Position numbers and translations under genes: made by a program. 64,000 bases of DNA, from assembly GCA_016713135.1 (NCBI GenBank), contig JADJPR010000023.1:1-64000 (forward strand), read 5' to 3'. Source of the DNA: Rhodanobacteraceae bacterium. GTDB taxonomy: Bacteria; Pseudomonadota; Gammaproteobacteria; Xanthomonadales; SZUA-5. Below are positions 49,786-62,411 of this stretch, in pieces (the first letter of the stretch is position 1; the number at the start of each line of letters is the position of its first letter). The notes beneath the pieces were generated by a model. That model was not told the origin of the DNA. It did not search any database and saw only the letters and a program-made list of their open reading frames with translations.

Positions 49786-50114
49786 ACCGATTAGACGCGG
49801 AGCCGCAGAGGACGCGGAGGAAACGCAGAGAAGAGCTAACAGGATCGCTTTCTCTGTGATCCTCTGCGTCTCTGGCGCGGTCGCTGATTGACACCGATAG
49901 ACGCGGAGCCGCAGAGGATGCGGAGGAAAACGCGGAGAAAAGCGAACGGGCGCATTCACAGTAATGCTCTGCCACTCTGCGTCTCCGCGTTGAAACCAGA
50001 TGCGGTCGCTGACTGACAAACGTTGTGACGCGGAGCCGCAGAGGAGAAGCACACAAGAGGTGCTTTGCTTCTCTCTGCGCTTCTCTCTGCGTCCTCTCCG
50101 TCTCCGCGTTGAAC
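49786..50114. repeat. three-unit GACGCGGAGCC repeat array
   Basis: The 348-bp gap between the convergent acylase and lolA is filled by three units. Each starts with GACGCGGAGCCGCAGAGGA (49794, 49900, 50027) and ends with a complementary CTCTGCGTCTC, twice followed by CGCGTTGAA (near 49861, 49973, 50091). Units 2 and 3 are preceded by GCGGTCGCTGA-TTGAC or close variants. Each unit can form a hairpin; spacing is 106 and 127 bp. Confidence 0.85.
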
Positions 50115-50132
50115 CGACCCCGTCCGGAGCGG

Positions 50133-50786
50133 TCAGTCGCCGATCGGCACAACCTGGGCGCCGGGCTTGATCTCGCCGACGACGTCGACGCCGGGCGGCG
50201 GGTCGAAGCGGAAGGTGCCTGCCGGCAACTGCCCGTTGCGCTTCCAGTCCTGGAACACGATCTCGGTGCGCTGGCCGACGATGTCGACCATCACCATGCG
50301 CTTGAGCTCGGCATCGCGGAAAGCCAGGTCCACATGGTCGAACTCCGCGTCCTCGGACTTGGGCTTCAGCCGCATCCAGGCGGCGCCATCGGCTTCGCCG
50401 CGGTCCTCGGTCGCGAACTGGGCATCCAGCGCCTTCAGGTCCAGCAGCACCGCAAGCGGGCTTTGCTGCTCGTCGAAGGCCTGCGGGCGCACGCTGACCT
50501 GCTCCAACTCCACATCGTAAACCCAGATGTGGTCGCCGTCGGCCACAATGCGCTGCTCCTCCGGTTCCAGGTAGTCCCAGCGGAAGCGGTTCGGGCGCGC
50601 CAGCGCCAACGTACCCGAGGCCGCGTCCAGACTGTCGCCCTCGGCAGAGAACACCTGCTGGGTGAAGCCCGCCGACAGGTTCTGCACGCCCGAAGAGAAC
50701 TGATCGAGCTGGGCGCGGGCATCCGCGGCGACGGCCGGCGCGGCGAACCAGGGAAGCAGGGCAAGGGTCAGGGCGATACGGCGCAT
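50133..50786 (-). CDS. lolA: outer membrane lipoprotein carrier protein
   Basis: A 217-residue periplasmic chaperone that takes lipoproteins from LolCDE to LolB. Signal peptide MRRIALTLALLPWFAAPAVAA. The mature part starts DARAQLDQFSSGVQNLSAGFTQQV and carries RPNRFRWDYLEPEEQRIVADGDHIWVYDVELEQV, the LolA core. Downstream of ftsK by 85 bp, the usual order. Confidence 0.96.
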   Translation of the reverse strand: MRRIALTLALLPWFAAPAVAADARAQLDQFSSGVQNLSAGFTQQVFSAEGDSLDAASGTLALARPNRFRWDYLEPEEQRIVADGDHIWVYDVELEQVSVRPQAFDEQQSPLAVLLDLKALDAQFATEDRGEADGAAWMRLKPKSEDAEFDHVDLAFRDAELKRMVMVDIVGQRTEIVFQDWKRNGQLPAGTFRFDPPPGVDVVGEIKPGAQVVPIGD

Positions 50787-50871
50787 CGGCAGCCTCCAGC
50801 AGACAGATGCGCGTACCCTAACCCGAATCCCCCGAACCGCGGCTGTAGGACCGCGCCGGGCCGCGGGAACT

Positions 50872-53185
50872 TCAATCCTTCGGCGGCGGCGGCGCGAGCA
50901 CGGTGCGATTGCCGTTGTGTTCGGGCGGGCTGACGATGCCGGCGGCTTCCATTTCCTCGATCAGGCGCGCGGCGCGGTTGTAGCCGATCTTGAGGCGGCG
51001 CTGGACGCCGGAGATCGATGCGCGGCGGGTCTCGGTGACGATGCGTACGGCCATGTCGTACAACTGGTCGGCTTCGCCGCCGGCGGCGTCCTCGGGCAGG
51101 CCGGTCTCGCCGATCACGCGGCCATCGCCGAGTTCCTGGGTGTCCTCAAGGATGCCGTCCAGGTACTCGGCCTTGCCGTGGGTCTCGCGCAGGTACTTGA
51201 CCACGCGGTGGACCTCGTCGTCGGAGACGAAGGCGCCGTGCACGCGCTCGGTGGTCGCGGTGCCGGGCGGCAGGTAGAGCATGTCGCCGTGGCCGAGCAG
51301 GGTCTCCGCGCCGGATTGGTCGAGGATGGTGCGCGAGTCGATCTTGCTCGACACCTGGAAGGCCACGCGGGTGGGGATGTTGGCCTTGATCAGGCCGGTG
51401 ATCACGTCGACCGAAGGCCGCTGGGTCGCCAGGATCAGGTGGATGCCGGCGGCGCGGGCCTTCTGCGCCAGGCGCGCGATCAGCTCTTCGACGTTCTTCT
51501 TCGCCACCATCATCATGTCGGCGAATTCGTCGATGACCACGACGATGAAGGGCATCGTGTCGAGCGGCTGTGGCTGCTCGCCGGGGCCGGCCTTGGCCAC
51601 GTTGAACAGCGGGTCGAGGATCGGGTGACCCTGCTCGGTGGCTTCGCGCACCTTGCGGTTGTAGCCGGCCAGATTGCGCACGCCGACCGCGGCCATCAGC
51701 TTGTAGCGACGCTCCATCTCGGCCACGCACCAGCGCAGCGCGTTGGAGGCTTCCTTCATGTCGGTCACGACCGGCGCCAGCAGATGCGGGATGCCCTCGT
51801 AGACCGAGAGCTCCAGCATCTTCGGGTCGATCATGATCATGCGCACGTCTTTGGCCGTGGCCTTGTACAGCAGCGACAGGATCATCGCGTTGAGCGCCAC
51901 CGACTTGCCCGAGCCGGTGGTGCCGGCAACCAGCAAGTGCGGCATCTTGGCCACATCGACCACGCTCGGGCGCCCGCCGATGTCCTTGCCGAGCGCCAGG
52001 GTCAGTACCGAAGCGGCCTTGTCGTATTCCTTGGAGCGCAGGATCTCGGACAGGAACACCATCTCGCGCTGCTGGTTCGGAATTTCCAGGCCGACCACCG
52101 ACTTGCCCGGGATCACGTCGACCACGCGCACGCTGATCACGCTCAGGCCGCGCGCGATGTCCTTGTCCAGCGAGGAAATCTGGCTGCCGCGGATGCCGGG
52201 CGCCGGTTCCAGTTCGAAGCGGGTGATCACCGGGGCCGGGATAGACCCCGACCACCCGTGCTTCGATGCGGAAATCCTTGAGCTTGAGTTCCACCTGCCG
52301 CGACAGCGCTTCCAGCGCCTCCGGCGAGTAGGGTTTGCCGGTCTCCCGCGGCTCGTCCAGCAGCGCCAGCGGCGGCAGATCGCCCGATGGGATGTTCTGG
52401 AACAGCGGCATCTGCAGTTCGCGCTCGACCCGCTCGCTCTTCTCCATCACCGGCGCCGGCGATTCGATCTTCACCGGCTCGCGCTTCTTGCGCTTGACCA
52501 CCTCTTCCTTGCGCACCACCTCGCGCTCGGCGCGCGCCTTCTGGCCCACGCGCCAGTCCGCGTACTGCTGGCGCCAGACCTTGATGCGCTCGATCAACGC
52601 CAGCGTGGCCGCGCCGACACGGTCCATCGCCTTGAACCAGGAGACGCCGGTGGCGAAGGTCGAGCCGATCAGGAACAGCACCAGCGCGAACATCGTGGTG
52701 CTGCCACGGCCGACGCTGCCGATCAGCGCATCGCCGGCAAAGCTGCCGAGCACGCCGCCAGCACCGCCCGGCAGGCCGCCGCCGCGCATCTGCGCGTGCG
52801 CGAGCACACTGCCACCGACCAGCGCCACGCCAAGGCCGATCAACCGCGTCAGCGGCACCAGCGGATCCGGTGCGGGGCCGGTCTCCGGCGGATCGCGCAG
52901 GAAGCGCCAGGCGTACCAGAGCAGGACCAGCGGCAGCAGGAAGGCCATCCGGCCGATCAGGTACAACAGGACATCCGCCAGCCAGGCGCCGGCGCGACCG
53001 CCCCAGTTGTGCACCACCGCGCTCGACCCGGCATGCGACCACGCCGGATCCGATGCATCGAAGCTGCTCAGGGCCACCAGCAGATAGGCCGCCACCGGCA
53101 CCAGCAGCACGAACGCACTCTCACGGAGCGCCCGATGGAATCGTTCCCGCCAGCCGGCCATTGCCACGCTCACCGCCATCGTCAA
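50872..53185 (-). CDS. ftsK: DNA translocase FtsK (single-base frameshift)
   Basis: A septal DNA pump that clears chromosome ends and activates XerCD at dif. Four transmembrane helices lie in the first 190 residues, then a short charged linker (KARAEREVVRKEEVVKRKKRE), then the motor: Walker A AGTTGSGKSVALN, PFIVVVIDEFADMMM as Walker B, and ATQRPSVDVITGLIKANIPTRVAF. The gamma winged helix (ETRRASISGVQRRLKIGYNRAARLIEEME), which reads KOPS, is complete. The frame breaks at 52232-52235, where four G stand for three; with one removed YPGPVITRFELEPAPG is continuous. Essential gene, so probably a sequencing error. Corrected length about 770 residues. Confidence 0.94.
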
Positions 53186-53364
53186 TCCTGAGCCCTTACG
53201 CGAGGAATCGCGCGCAAGGGATTCAGTCTATTGGAAATATGGGGAAACGGGAACGCCGCCGGCAGACGACGCGGCGGCACTCGCCCAGGGAGGCGGCATT
53301 GTCAGTTGCCGCCGGGCGCCACGTACCCTCTATGCTCCGCGGCGAACCCCAGGAGCGTAGACGG

Positions 53365-54177
53365 ATGAGCAAGCACATCGCATTCATCGGTGGCGGCAAC
53401 ATGGCGCGCAGCCTGATCGGCGGCTTGATCCGCGAAGGCCACGCGCGCAATGCCATCCATGTGGCCGAGCCGAATGCGGATCTGCGCGCCGCGCTCGCGC
53501 AGGACTTCGGGGTCATCACCCATTCGGTGAATGCCGCGGCAGCGCTGGTCGCCGGGACCTGGGTGCTTGCGGTCAAGCCGCAGGTGATGGGCCTGGTGCT
53601 GGACGAACTGGCGCCGGTCGCGGCTGACTGCGCGCCGCTGGTGGTATCGATCGCGGCCGGGGTGACTCATGCGCGGATCACCCACACACTCGGCGCTCGG
53701 GCGCGCGTGGTGCGCACGATGCCGAACACGCCGGCAATGATCGGTGCCGGCATCACCGGGCTGTATGCCGGCGCGGATGTCGCCGGCGACGAGCGTGTCG
53801 AGGTCGAGCGCTTGCTGGCCGCTGCGGGCGCGACGGTGTGGATCGACGATGAACGACTGATGGACGCCGTCACGGCGGTCTCGGGCAGCGGCCCGGCCTA
53901 TTTCTTCCTGCTGATCGAGGCACTGGCCGCGGCCGGTACACGCCAGGGCCTGCCCGAAGCCACCGCGGGCAAACTCGCGCTGCACACTGCGCTCGGCGCC
54001 GCGCGCATGGCGGTCGAATCCGGCGAGCCTGCGGCGACACTGCGCCAGCGCGTGACCTCGCCTGGCGGCACCACGGCGGCGGCGCTCGATACCTTCGCCC
54101 GCGGCGGATTCAGCGAACTGGTCGATGCCGCCGTGGATGCCGCCACTCGGCGCGGCCGCGAACTGGCGGGAGCCTGA
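53365..54177 (+). CDS. proC: pyrroline-5-carboxylate reductase
   Basis: Last step of proline synthesis, NADPH-dependent. 270 residues, starting MSKHIAFIGGGNMARSLIGGL with the dinucleotide loop. VRTMPNTPAMIGAGITGLYA and AVSGSGPAYFFLLIEALAAAG are the family signatures, and LRQRVTSPGGTTAAALDTF is the C-terminal signature. AGGAG lies 9 bp before the ATG. Divergent from ftsK with 179 bp between; followed at 3 bp by yggT, a common pair. Confidence 0.96.
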   Translation: MSKHIAFIGGGNMARSLIGGLIREGHARNAIHVAEPNADLRAALAQDFGVITHSVNAAAALVAGTWVLAVKPQVMGLVLDELAPVAADCAPLVVSIAAGVTHARITHTLGARARVVRTMPNTPAMIGAGITGLYAGADVAGDERVEVERLLAAAGATVWIDDERLMDAVTAVSGSGPAYFFLLIEALAAAGTRQGLPEATAGKLALHTALGAARMAVESGEPAATLRQRVTSPGGTTAAALDTFARGGFSELVDAAVDAATRRGRELAGA

Positions 54178-54180
54178 GCG

Positions 54181-54729
54181 ATGGGCTGGACGATTTACGG
54201 ATACCTGATCCAGTTCCTGTTCTGGATCCCGCTGACGATCCTTTTCTTCCGCATCGCCCTGCCCTTGGTGCGTGCCCCTTTTTCCGATCCGCTGGTCGGC
54301 TGGGTCTACTCGGTCACCAATCCGCTGCTGCGCCCGCTGGAGCGCCACATCCCGCGCTGGCGCAACTTCAGCATCGCCGCGGCGCTGCTGTTCTGGCTGG
54401 TGGCCAGCCTCGAGTTCGCGCTCCTGCTGCGATTCTATGGACATCCGGGAACTTGGTTGGTCGGCGGCCTGGTGGGCGCCATCAGCTTCGCGACCGGCTT
54501 CCTGATCGCGCTGATCATCCTGTCGGCGCTGTTCACCCTGTTCCAGCCGCGAGCCGGCAGTTCCTTTGTGTTCCTGACCGAACGCCTGGCCTCGCCGCTG
54601 GTACGCCGGGTGCGCCGCTATCTGCCGCCCGTTGGACCTTTCGACCTGTCGCCCGCTGTCGCGGTGTTGCTGCTGGTGATCCTCAGGATGTTGTTGGCCT
54701 GGCTGGTCTTCAAGCTCTCGGGATTCTGA
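54181..54729 (+). CDS. YggT family membrane protein
   Basis: A 182-residue protein with two similar halves, each with two hydrophobic helices and the motif W-x-Y-S-V-T-N-P-L-L-R-P-L-E-R-x-I-P, the second being ASPLVRRVRRYLPPVGPFDLSPAVAVLLL. It starts 3 bp after proC. YggT proteins have been linked to osmotic and potassium tolerance, but the mechanism is not known. Confidence 0.9.
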   Translation: MGWTIYGYLIQFLFWIPLTILFFRIALPLVRAPFSDPLVGWVYSVTNPLLRPLERHIPRWRNFSIAAALLFWLVASLEFALLLRFYGHPGTWLVGGLVGAISFATGFLIALIILSALFTLFQPRAGSSFVFLTERLASPLVRRVRRYLPPVGPFDLSPAVAVLLLVILRMLLAWLVFKLSGF

Positions 54730-54871
54730 CGTGGGCGCCAGCGCCTGGTGTCCTTCAGCCCGCCGCTCGTCCGTTTATCCCGAAATTGCCTGCGACGGAC
54801 GCCCACAACACGCGCGTGTCACGGCATGCTTGCGTGTCACACTTTCATACGTCATCCACGAGGAGTCACCC

Positions 54872-56551
54872 ATGTTCGTGCATACCCGCCGCGCCCTGCT
54901 TGCGGCGCTGATCGCCGCCACGCTTGCCGGTTGCGGCAAGGACGAAGCCGCCACGGATCCGCTTGCCTACGTGCCGGCCGATACGCCCTATGTGTTCGCG
55001 AACCGCACGCCGACCGGCAAGGCCGTGATCGATGCCTGGCTGAACATGTACGGCGTCAGCATCGAGCAAATGTACACCGACATGGCCAACGATCCGGAGA
55101 TGCAGAAGATCGAGGGCGAGTTCGGCGAATGGGCGCGCGCTGCGCTGCCCGAGATCGGCAAGATGGCCTCCGTGGGCGGCATGGAAGCGCTCGGCATGAA
55201 GGCCGAAGGCCGCTTCGCGGTCTACGGCTACGGTCTGCTGCCGGTGTATCGCATGGAACTGGTCGACGCGGCCAAGTTCGGTGAGGCGGTCAAGCGCATC
55301 GAAGGCAGGGCTGGCAAGCAGCTGACCACGCGCAAGGTCGGCGATCACACCCTGTGGGAGTTTGCCAATGACAAGGCCTTGGTGGTGTTCGGTCCCGTCG
55401 GCAACTTCCTGGTGGCCACCGTGCTGCCGGCAAAGGCCGACGAGGCACGCGTCAACGCGCAGATCGGCCTGACCCTGCCGGAAGCCTCGCTGGCCTCGGG
55501 CAAGGTGCTGGCCGATCTCGACCAGAAGAACGGCTACGACGGCCACTTCACCGGCTACCTCGACATTCGCGGCCTCGCCCAGCGTCTGACCGGGCGCAAC
55601 CAGGACGACAATCAGGTGATCGCCGCCTTTGGTGGTGAGGTGCCGAAGCTGAGCGATGCCTGCGCCAGCGAGCTGGATGCGATGACGCAGAAGTTCCCGC
55701 GCATGGTGTTCGGCACCACCCAGTTCGACGCCAAGCAGATGAATGTCAACAGCATGCTCGAGGTCGAACCGGAACTGGCGAAGTCGCTGCAGAAGATTGC
55801 CGCCCCGATTCCGGGCGCCGCGGTGGGCGACGAGATGATGCTGCGGGTGGCGCTGTCGATCGACCTGCCGGAAACCGTGCGCTTCCTCAATGGCGTCGCC
55901 GATGCGATCGCGGCCAAGCCGTATCAGTGCGAGGAGCTCCAGGACATCAACCAGAGTGCGACCGAACTCAAGCAGAACCTCGCCAATCCCGGCCTGGCGA
56001 TGGCGGGTTCGCTGACTGCGCTGCATTTCGGCCTGAAGGACATCAGTATCGATCCCGCCAGCGAGATGCCGACCGCTCTCTCGGCTTTCGTGACACTCGG
56101 CTCGCCCTCGCCGATGATGCTTTGGGGTTTTGCGCAACAAGGGGTGCCGGCACTGGCGCAGCTGACGATCAGCACCGACGGCAAGATCGTTGCGTTGCCG
56201 GCCGACGCCATTCCCGCGCCAATTCCGCTGGAGTTCAAGGCGCTGATGACACCCAAGAGCCTGGGCGTGGCGACCAAGGACATCGACGACGCGAGCTTCA
56301 GCGCTGCCGCGGCAGTACCGGACGCCGCCGACGGCACCGTGCTGCGCTATGGCTTCTCCGGCAAGTTCTTCACCCTGCTGGCCGACAGCATGCCGGCCCC
56401 GGGCCCTGAGGTGGAAGAAAAGCAGGCGAAGGAAATGGAGCGCGGCCGCGAACTGATTCGCTCGATGGGCAAGTCGGTCAAGGCGATGGACGTGCGCATG
56501 CAGCTGACCGCGCGCGGCATCGAGTTCGTGCAGACCAACTCGCTCAACTGA
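54872..56551 (+). CDS. uncharacterised lipoprotein
   Basis: A 559-residue protein with signal MFVHTRRALLAALIAATLAGC, lipobox LAGC, and a ribosome-binding site GAGGAG 8 bp before the ATG. The mature start, GKDEAATDPLAYVPADTPYVFANRTP, resembles DUF3352-type proteins, which start with an AYVPADT-x-x-x motif. No active-site motif. It contains a probable disulfide pair (DACASEL, PYQCEEL). Located 142 bp after yggT; probably its own unit. Function unknown. Confidence 0.78.
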   Translation: MFVHTRRALLAALIAATLAGCGKDEAATDPLAYVPADTPYVFANRTPTGKAVIDAWLNMYGVSIEQMYTDMANDPEMQKIEGEFGEWARAALPEIGKMASVGGMEALGMKAEGRFAVYGYGLLPVYRMELVDAAKFGEAVKRIEGRAGKQLTTRKVGDHTLWEFANDKALVVFGPVGNFLVATVLPAKADEARVNAQIGLTLPEASLASGKVLADLDQKNGYDGHFTGYLDIRGLAQRLTGRNQDDNQVIAAFGGEVPKLSDACASELDAMTQKFPRMVFGTTQFDAKQMNVNSMLEVEPELAKSLQKIAAPIPGAAVGDEMMLRVALSIDLPETVRFLNGVADAIAAKPYQCEELQDINQSATELKQNLANPGLAMAGSLTALHFGLKDISIDPASEMPTALSAFVTLGSPSPMMLWGFAQQGVPALAQLTISTDGKIVALPADAIPAPIPLEFKALMTPKSLGVATKDIDDASFSAAAAVPDAADGTVLRYGFSGKFFTLLADSMPAPGPEVEEKQAKEMERGRELIRSMGKSVKAMDVRMQLTARGIEFVQTNSLN

Positions 56552-56587
56552 TCGCACCGGGCCGGCGTCGGTGGCGCCGGCCCGTGC

Positions 56588-56855
56588 AATCGGTTGTGGG
56601 TTCTGGGTTCTGGGTTGTGGGCAGCAAGGCCCGCAACCCGCACCTTGGGGCATGGATGGATCGGCATGTGTCGCCAATGCCCAATGCCGCGGGCCGCGGG
56701 CTTTGCCGCCCACAACCCAGAACCCACAACTCACAACCGGCGGGCAGAAAGCGCGGCACAACGGGCTACGCAAGCGGCTGCGTCGGTGGTTCGGACCGCG
56801 CGCCTCGCTGCCCAGAACCCAGAACCCAGAACCCAGAACCCACAACCGGACTCAA
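56588..56855. repeat. paired heptamer-arm repeats between convergent genes
   Basis: The 354-bp gap holds no gene. A left arm at 56590-56620 (GTTGTGG, GTTCTGG, GTTCTGG and GTTGTGG units, then GCAGCAAGGC), a right arm at 56701-56739 (GGCTTTGCCGCCCACAACC and so on) and a further right-type arm at 56804-56853 with CCCAGAA units repeated four times. The first two are reverse complements. The gap lies between convergent lipoprotein and greA genes. Confidence 0.85.
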
Positions 56856-56905
56856 GCAGGACGGCGCGATGTCCCACGCACCGCCCCAATTCCCGGGTGG
56901 ACGGC

Positions 56906-57381
56906 TCAGTCCTCGTACCGCACCTCGACCACCTCGAAGCTCTTGCGCCCGCCCGGAGTTTCGATGTGCACGGTGTCGCCTTCGCTCTTGCCGATCAGCG
57001 CACGCGCCACGGGAGAACTGACCGAGATCATCCGCTGTTTGATGTCGGCTTCGAGGTCGCCGACGATCTGGTAGCGCACCTGTTCTTCGCTGTGGAGGTC
57101 CTGCAACTCGACCAGCGCGCCAAACACGATACGCGAGCCCGGCTTGAGCTTGCTGGTGTCGATGATTTCGGCATTCGCGAGCGTGTTCTCCAGCTCGTTG
57201 ATGCGTCCCTCGGTGAAGCTCTGTTGCTCGCGCGCCGCGTGGTACTCGGCGTTCTCGCGCAAATCTCCATGCGCACGCGCCTCGGCGATCGCCTCGATGA
57301 TCTGCGGCCGCTTGACCGACTTGAGGTGTTCCAGTTCGGCGCGCAGCTTGTTCGCGCCCTTCTGCGTCAGTGGTGCCCGCT

Positions 57382-57385
<4 letters not shown>
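56906..57385 (-). CDS. greA: transcription elongation factor GreA
   Basis: A 159-residue factor that rescues backtracked RNA polymerase by stimulating transcript cleavage. N-terminal coiled coil (LTQKGANKLRAELEHLKSVKR) with the acidic tip residues in ENAEYHAAREQQSFTEGRI, then the FKBP-like C domain ending in ETPGGRKSFEVVEVRYED. The start overlaps the carB stop by 4 bp. carA-carB-greA is the usual xanthomonad order. Confidence 0.97.
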
Positions 57386-60654
<3,269 letters not shown>

Positions 60655-60685
60655 GTTGCTTCTCGCTACATTGAGCATCCTTCTT

Positions 60686-61145
60686 GTCCGCAAAGGACGC
60701 AAAGGACGCAAAGGAAATCAAATGCGGTCTGATTCGTTGTGGTGCCACACGAGCCGGCGAATGCCCAACTGCGGCCTGCCGAAATTCAGCAGGAGTGCGA
60801 CGGCACATCCGGTGGCACGCAGGTAGTTCATTACTTGCGCGTCATGCAATGGGCTGAATCGGTCCAGTGCCTTCACTTCCACAAGCAGCCCTTCCTCCAC
60901 CAGGATGTCAACGACGTAATCGCCGACCACCGCGCCCCGGTATCGCACCAGCACCGGCTTCTGCTGCTCAGCGCGGATGCCAGCGCGAACCAGCTCAACC
61001 ATCAATGCGTTCTCATACACCTTCTCCGCAAATCCACATCCGAGATGTCGGCTTACTTCGATCGCACAACCGATGACGCGTTTCGAGAGGGGTGAATCTT
61101 CCATCTCAACCGCTCTTCTTTGCGTCCTTTGCGTCCTTTGCGGAC
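60686..61145. mobile_element. GxxExxY cassette with perfect 28-bp inverted ends inside carAB
   Basis: A 460-bp segment between carA and carB, bounded by 28-bp perfect inverted repeats at 60686-60713 and 61118-61145, each made of a GTCCGCAAA start and GGACGCAAA 9-mers. The only content is the GxxExxY gene. No clear target duplication lies outside. It may be a mobile cassette or a gene framed by dispersed repeats; I cannot decide from one copy. Confidence 0.55.
60718..61104 (-). CDS. GxxExxY protein, PD-(D/E)XK nuclease-like
   Basis: A 128-residue protein with the family motif G24-F-A-E27-K-V-Y30. Nuclease-fold residues are in place: Asp66 in GDYVVDILV and Glu76-Val-Lys78 in LLVEVKALD, the D-x9-E-x-K pattern. 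No signal or membrane segment. The start ATG is 1 bp from the carA stop and the gene reads with the operon, so it is probably translated. Family proteins often occur in several copies per genome; their role is unknown. Here it stands inside an essential biosynthetic operon between inverted repeats. Confidence 0.88.
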   Translation of the reverse strand: MEDSPLSKRVIGCAIEVSRHLGCGFAEKVYENALMVELVRAGIRAEQQKPVLVRYRGAVVGDYVVDILVEEGLLVEVKALDRFSPLHDAQVMNYLRATGCAVALLLNFGRPQLGIRRLVWHHNESDRI

Positions 61146-62263
61146 GAAATCAGCTTCACAAAGTCGTCGAACAACCCCTCGACATCGCGCGGACCAGGGC
61201 TGGCTTCCGGGTGACCCTGGAAACTGAAAGCCGGGGCATCGCTCAAGGCAATTCCCTGATTGGAGCCATCAAACAAAGACTTGTGAGTGACCTTTGCGTT
61301 GGAGGGCAGACTCGATTCGTCGATCGCGAAGCCGTGGTTCTGGCTGGTGATCATCACCCGGCCGCTGTCCAGGTCGATCACCGGGTGGTTGGCGCCGTGG
61401 TGGCCGAACTTCATCTTCAGCGTCTTCGCACCGGCGGCCAGGCCGAGCAGCTGGTGGCCGAGGCAGATGCCGAAGGTGGGGATCTGTTCCGCGAGGAAGC
61501 GGCGGATGGCGGCGATGGCGTAATCGCAGGGTTCCGGGTCGCCGGGGCCGTTGGACAGGAAGATGCCGTCGGGCTCGAGCGCAAGGACGTCTTCGGCGGG
61601 CGTCTGGGCCGGGACCACGCTGACGCGGCAGCCGCGGTCGACCAGCAGGCGCAGGATGTTGCGCTTGACGCCGAAGTCGTAGGCGACCACGTGGAAGCGG
61701 CCTGCGCCCCCCTTGAACCCGGGCGCGCCGAGATCGTAGACGCCCTCGTTCCAGTCGTAGCGCTCGGAGGTCGTAACCACCTTGGCCAGGTCCATGCCCT
61801 TCAGGCCCGGGAAGGCGCGCGCCAGAGCGAGCGCCTCATCGGCGCTCGCGTCGGGTCCGGCGACGATTGCGCCGTTCTGGGCGCCCTTCTCGCGCAGGAT
61901 GCGGGTGAGTTTGCGGGTGTCGATGTCGGCGATCGCGACCACACCGCGCGCCTGCAGGTAGCCGGACAAATCGCCCTCGCTGCGCCAGTTGCTGGCCATC
62001 AGCGGAAGGTCGCGGATCACGAGGCCGGTGGCATAGATCCCGCGCGATTCCTCGTCCGCCGCGTTGCAGCCGGTGTTGCCGATGTGCGGATAGGTCAGCG
62101 TGACGATCTGCTGCGCGTAGGATGGATCGGTCAGGATCTCCTGGTAGCCGGTCAGGGCCGTGTTGAACACCACCTCGCCGCTACGGGCGCCCTCCGCACC
62201 AATCGACAAGCCATTGAAAACACTGCCATCAGCCAGGGCCAGGATTGCGGATACGCGCGCCAT
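61106..62263 (-). CDS. carA: carbamoyl-phosphate synthase small chain
   Basis: Glutamine-hydrolysing subunit; ammonia passes by tunnel to CarB. 385 residues. N-terminal domain unique to CarA (AILALADGSVFNGLSIGAEG) and C-terminal class I amidotransferase with nucleophile Cys267 in GICLGHQLLGLAAG and the His-Glu pair in FQGHPEASPGP. The conserved part ends near GLFDDFVKLI; the tail SSAKDAKDAKKSG is coded by the 28-bp repeat. First gene of carA-(GxxExxY)-carB-greA. Confidence 0.97.
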   Translation of the reverse strand: MARVSAILALADGSVFNGLSIGAEGARSGEVVFNTALTGYQEILTDPSYAQQIVTLTYPHIGNTGCNAADEESRGIYATGLVIRDLPLMASNWRSEGDLSGYLQARGVVAIADIDTRKLTRILREKGAQNGAIVAGPDASADEALALARAFPGLKGMDLAKVVTTSERYDWNEGVYDLGAPGFKGGAGRFHVVAYDFGVKRNILRLLVDRGCRVSVVPAQTPAEDVLALEPDGIFLSNGPGDPEPCDYAIAAIRRFLAEQIPTFGICLGHQLLGLAAGAKTLKMKFGHHGANHPVIDLDSGRVMITSQNHGFAIDESSLPSNAKVTHKSLFDGSNQGIALSDAPAFSFQGHPEASPGPRDVEGLFDDFVKLISSAKDAKDAKKSG

Positions 62264-62411
62264 TCATCACTCCGGGTGCGACAAGACCCGCGGATGCACC
62301 AGAGCGGTGATCCGAAGGCTTGATCGATTGGGACCGACCGGATCATAACCGCTGCGCGGCGTGCTGACACTCGGGCCCGGCAATCCGCCGGGCCAGCGCC
62401 CTACCCTGCGT

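Noticed and set aside
49786..50114. Possible CRISPR array
   Set aside because: Only three long units with internal hairpins, unequal spacing and similar spacers; no cas genes.
60655..60711. Earlier start of carB giving 19 more residues
   Set aside because: The added codons come from the 9-bp repeat; the family starts MPKR-DLKSILIIGAGPI.
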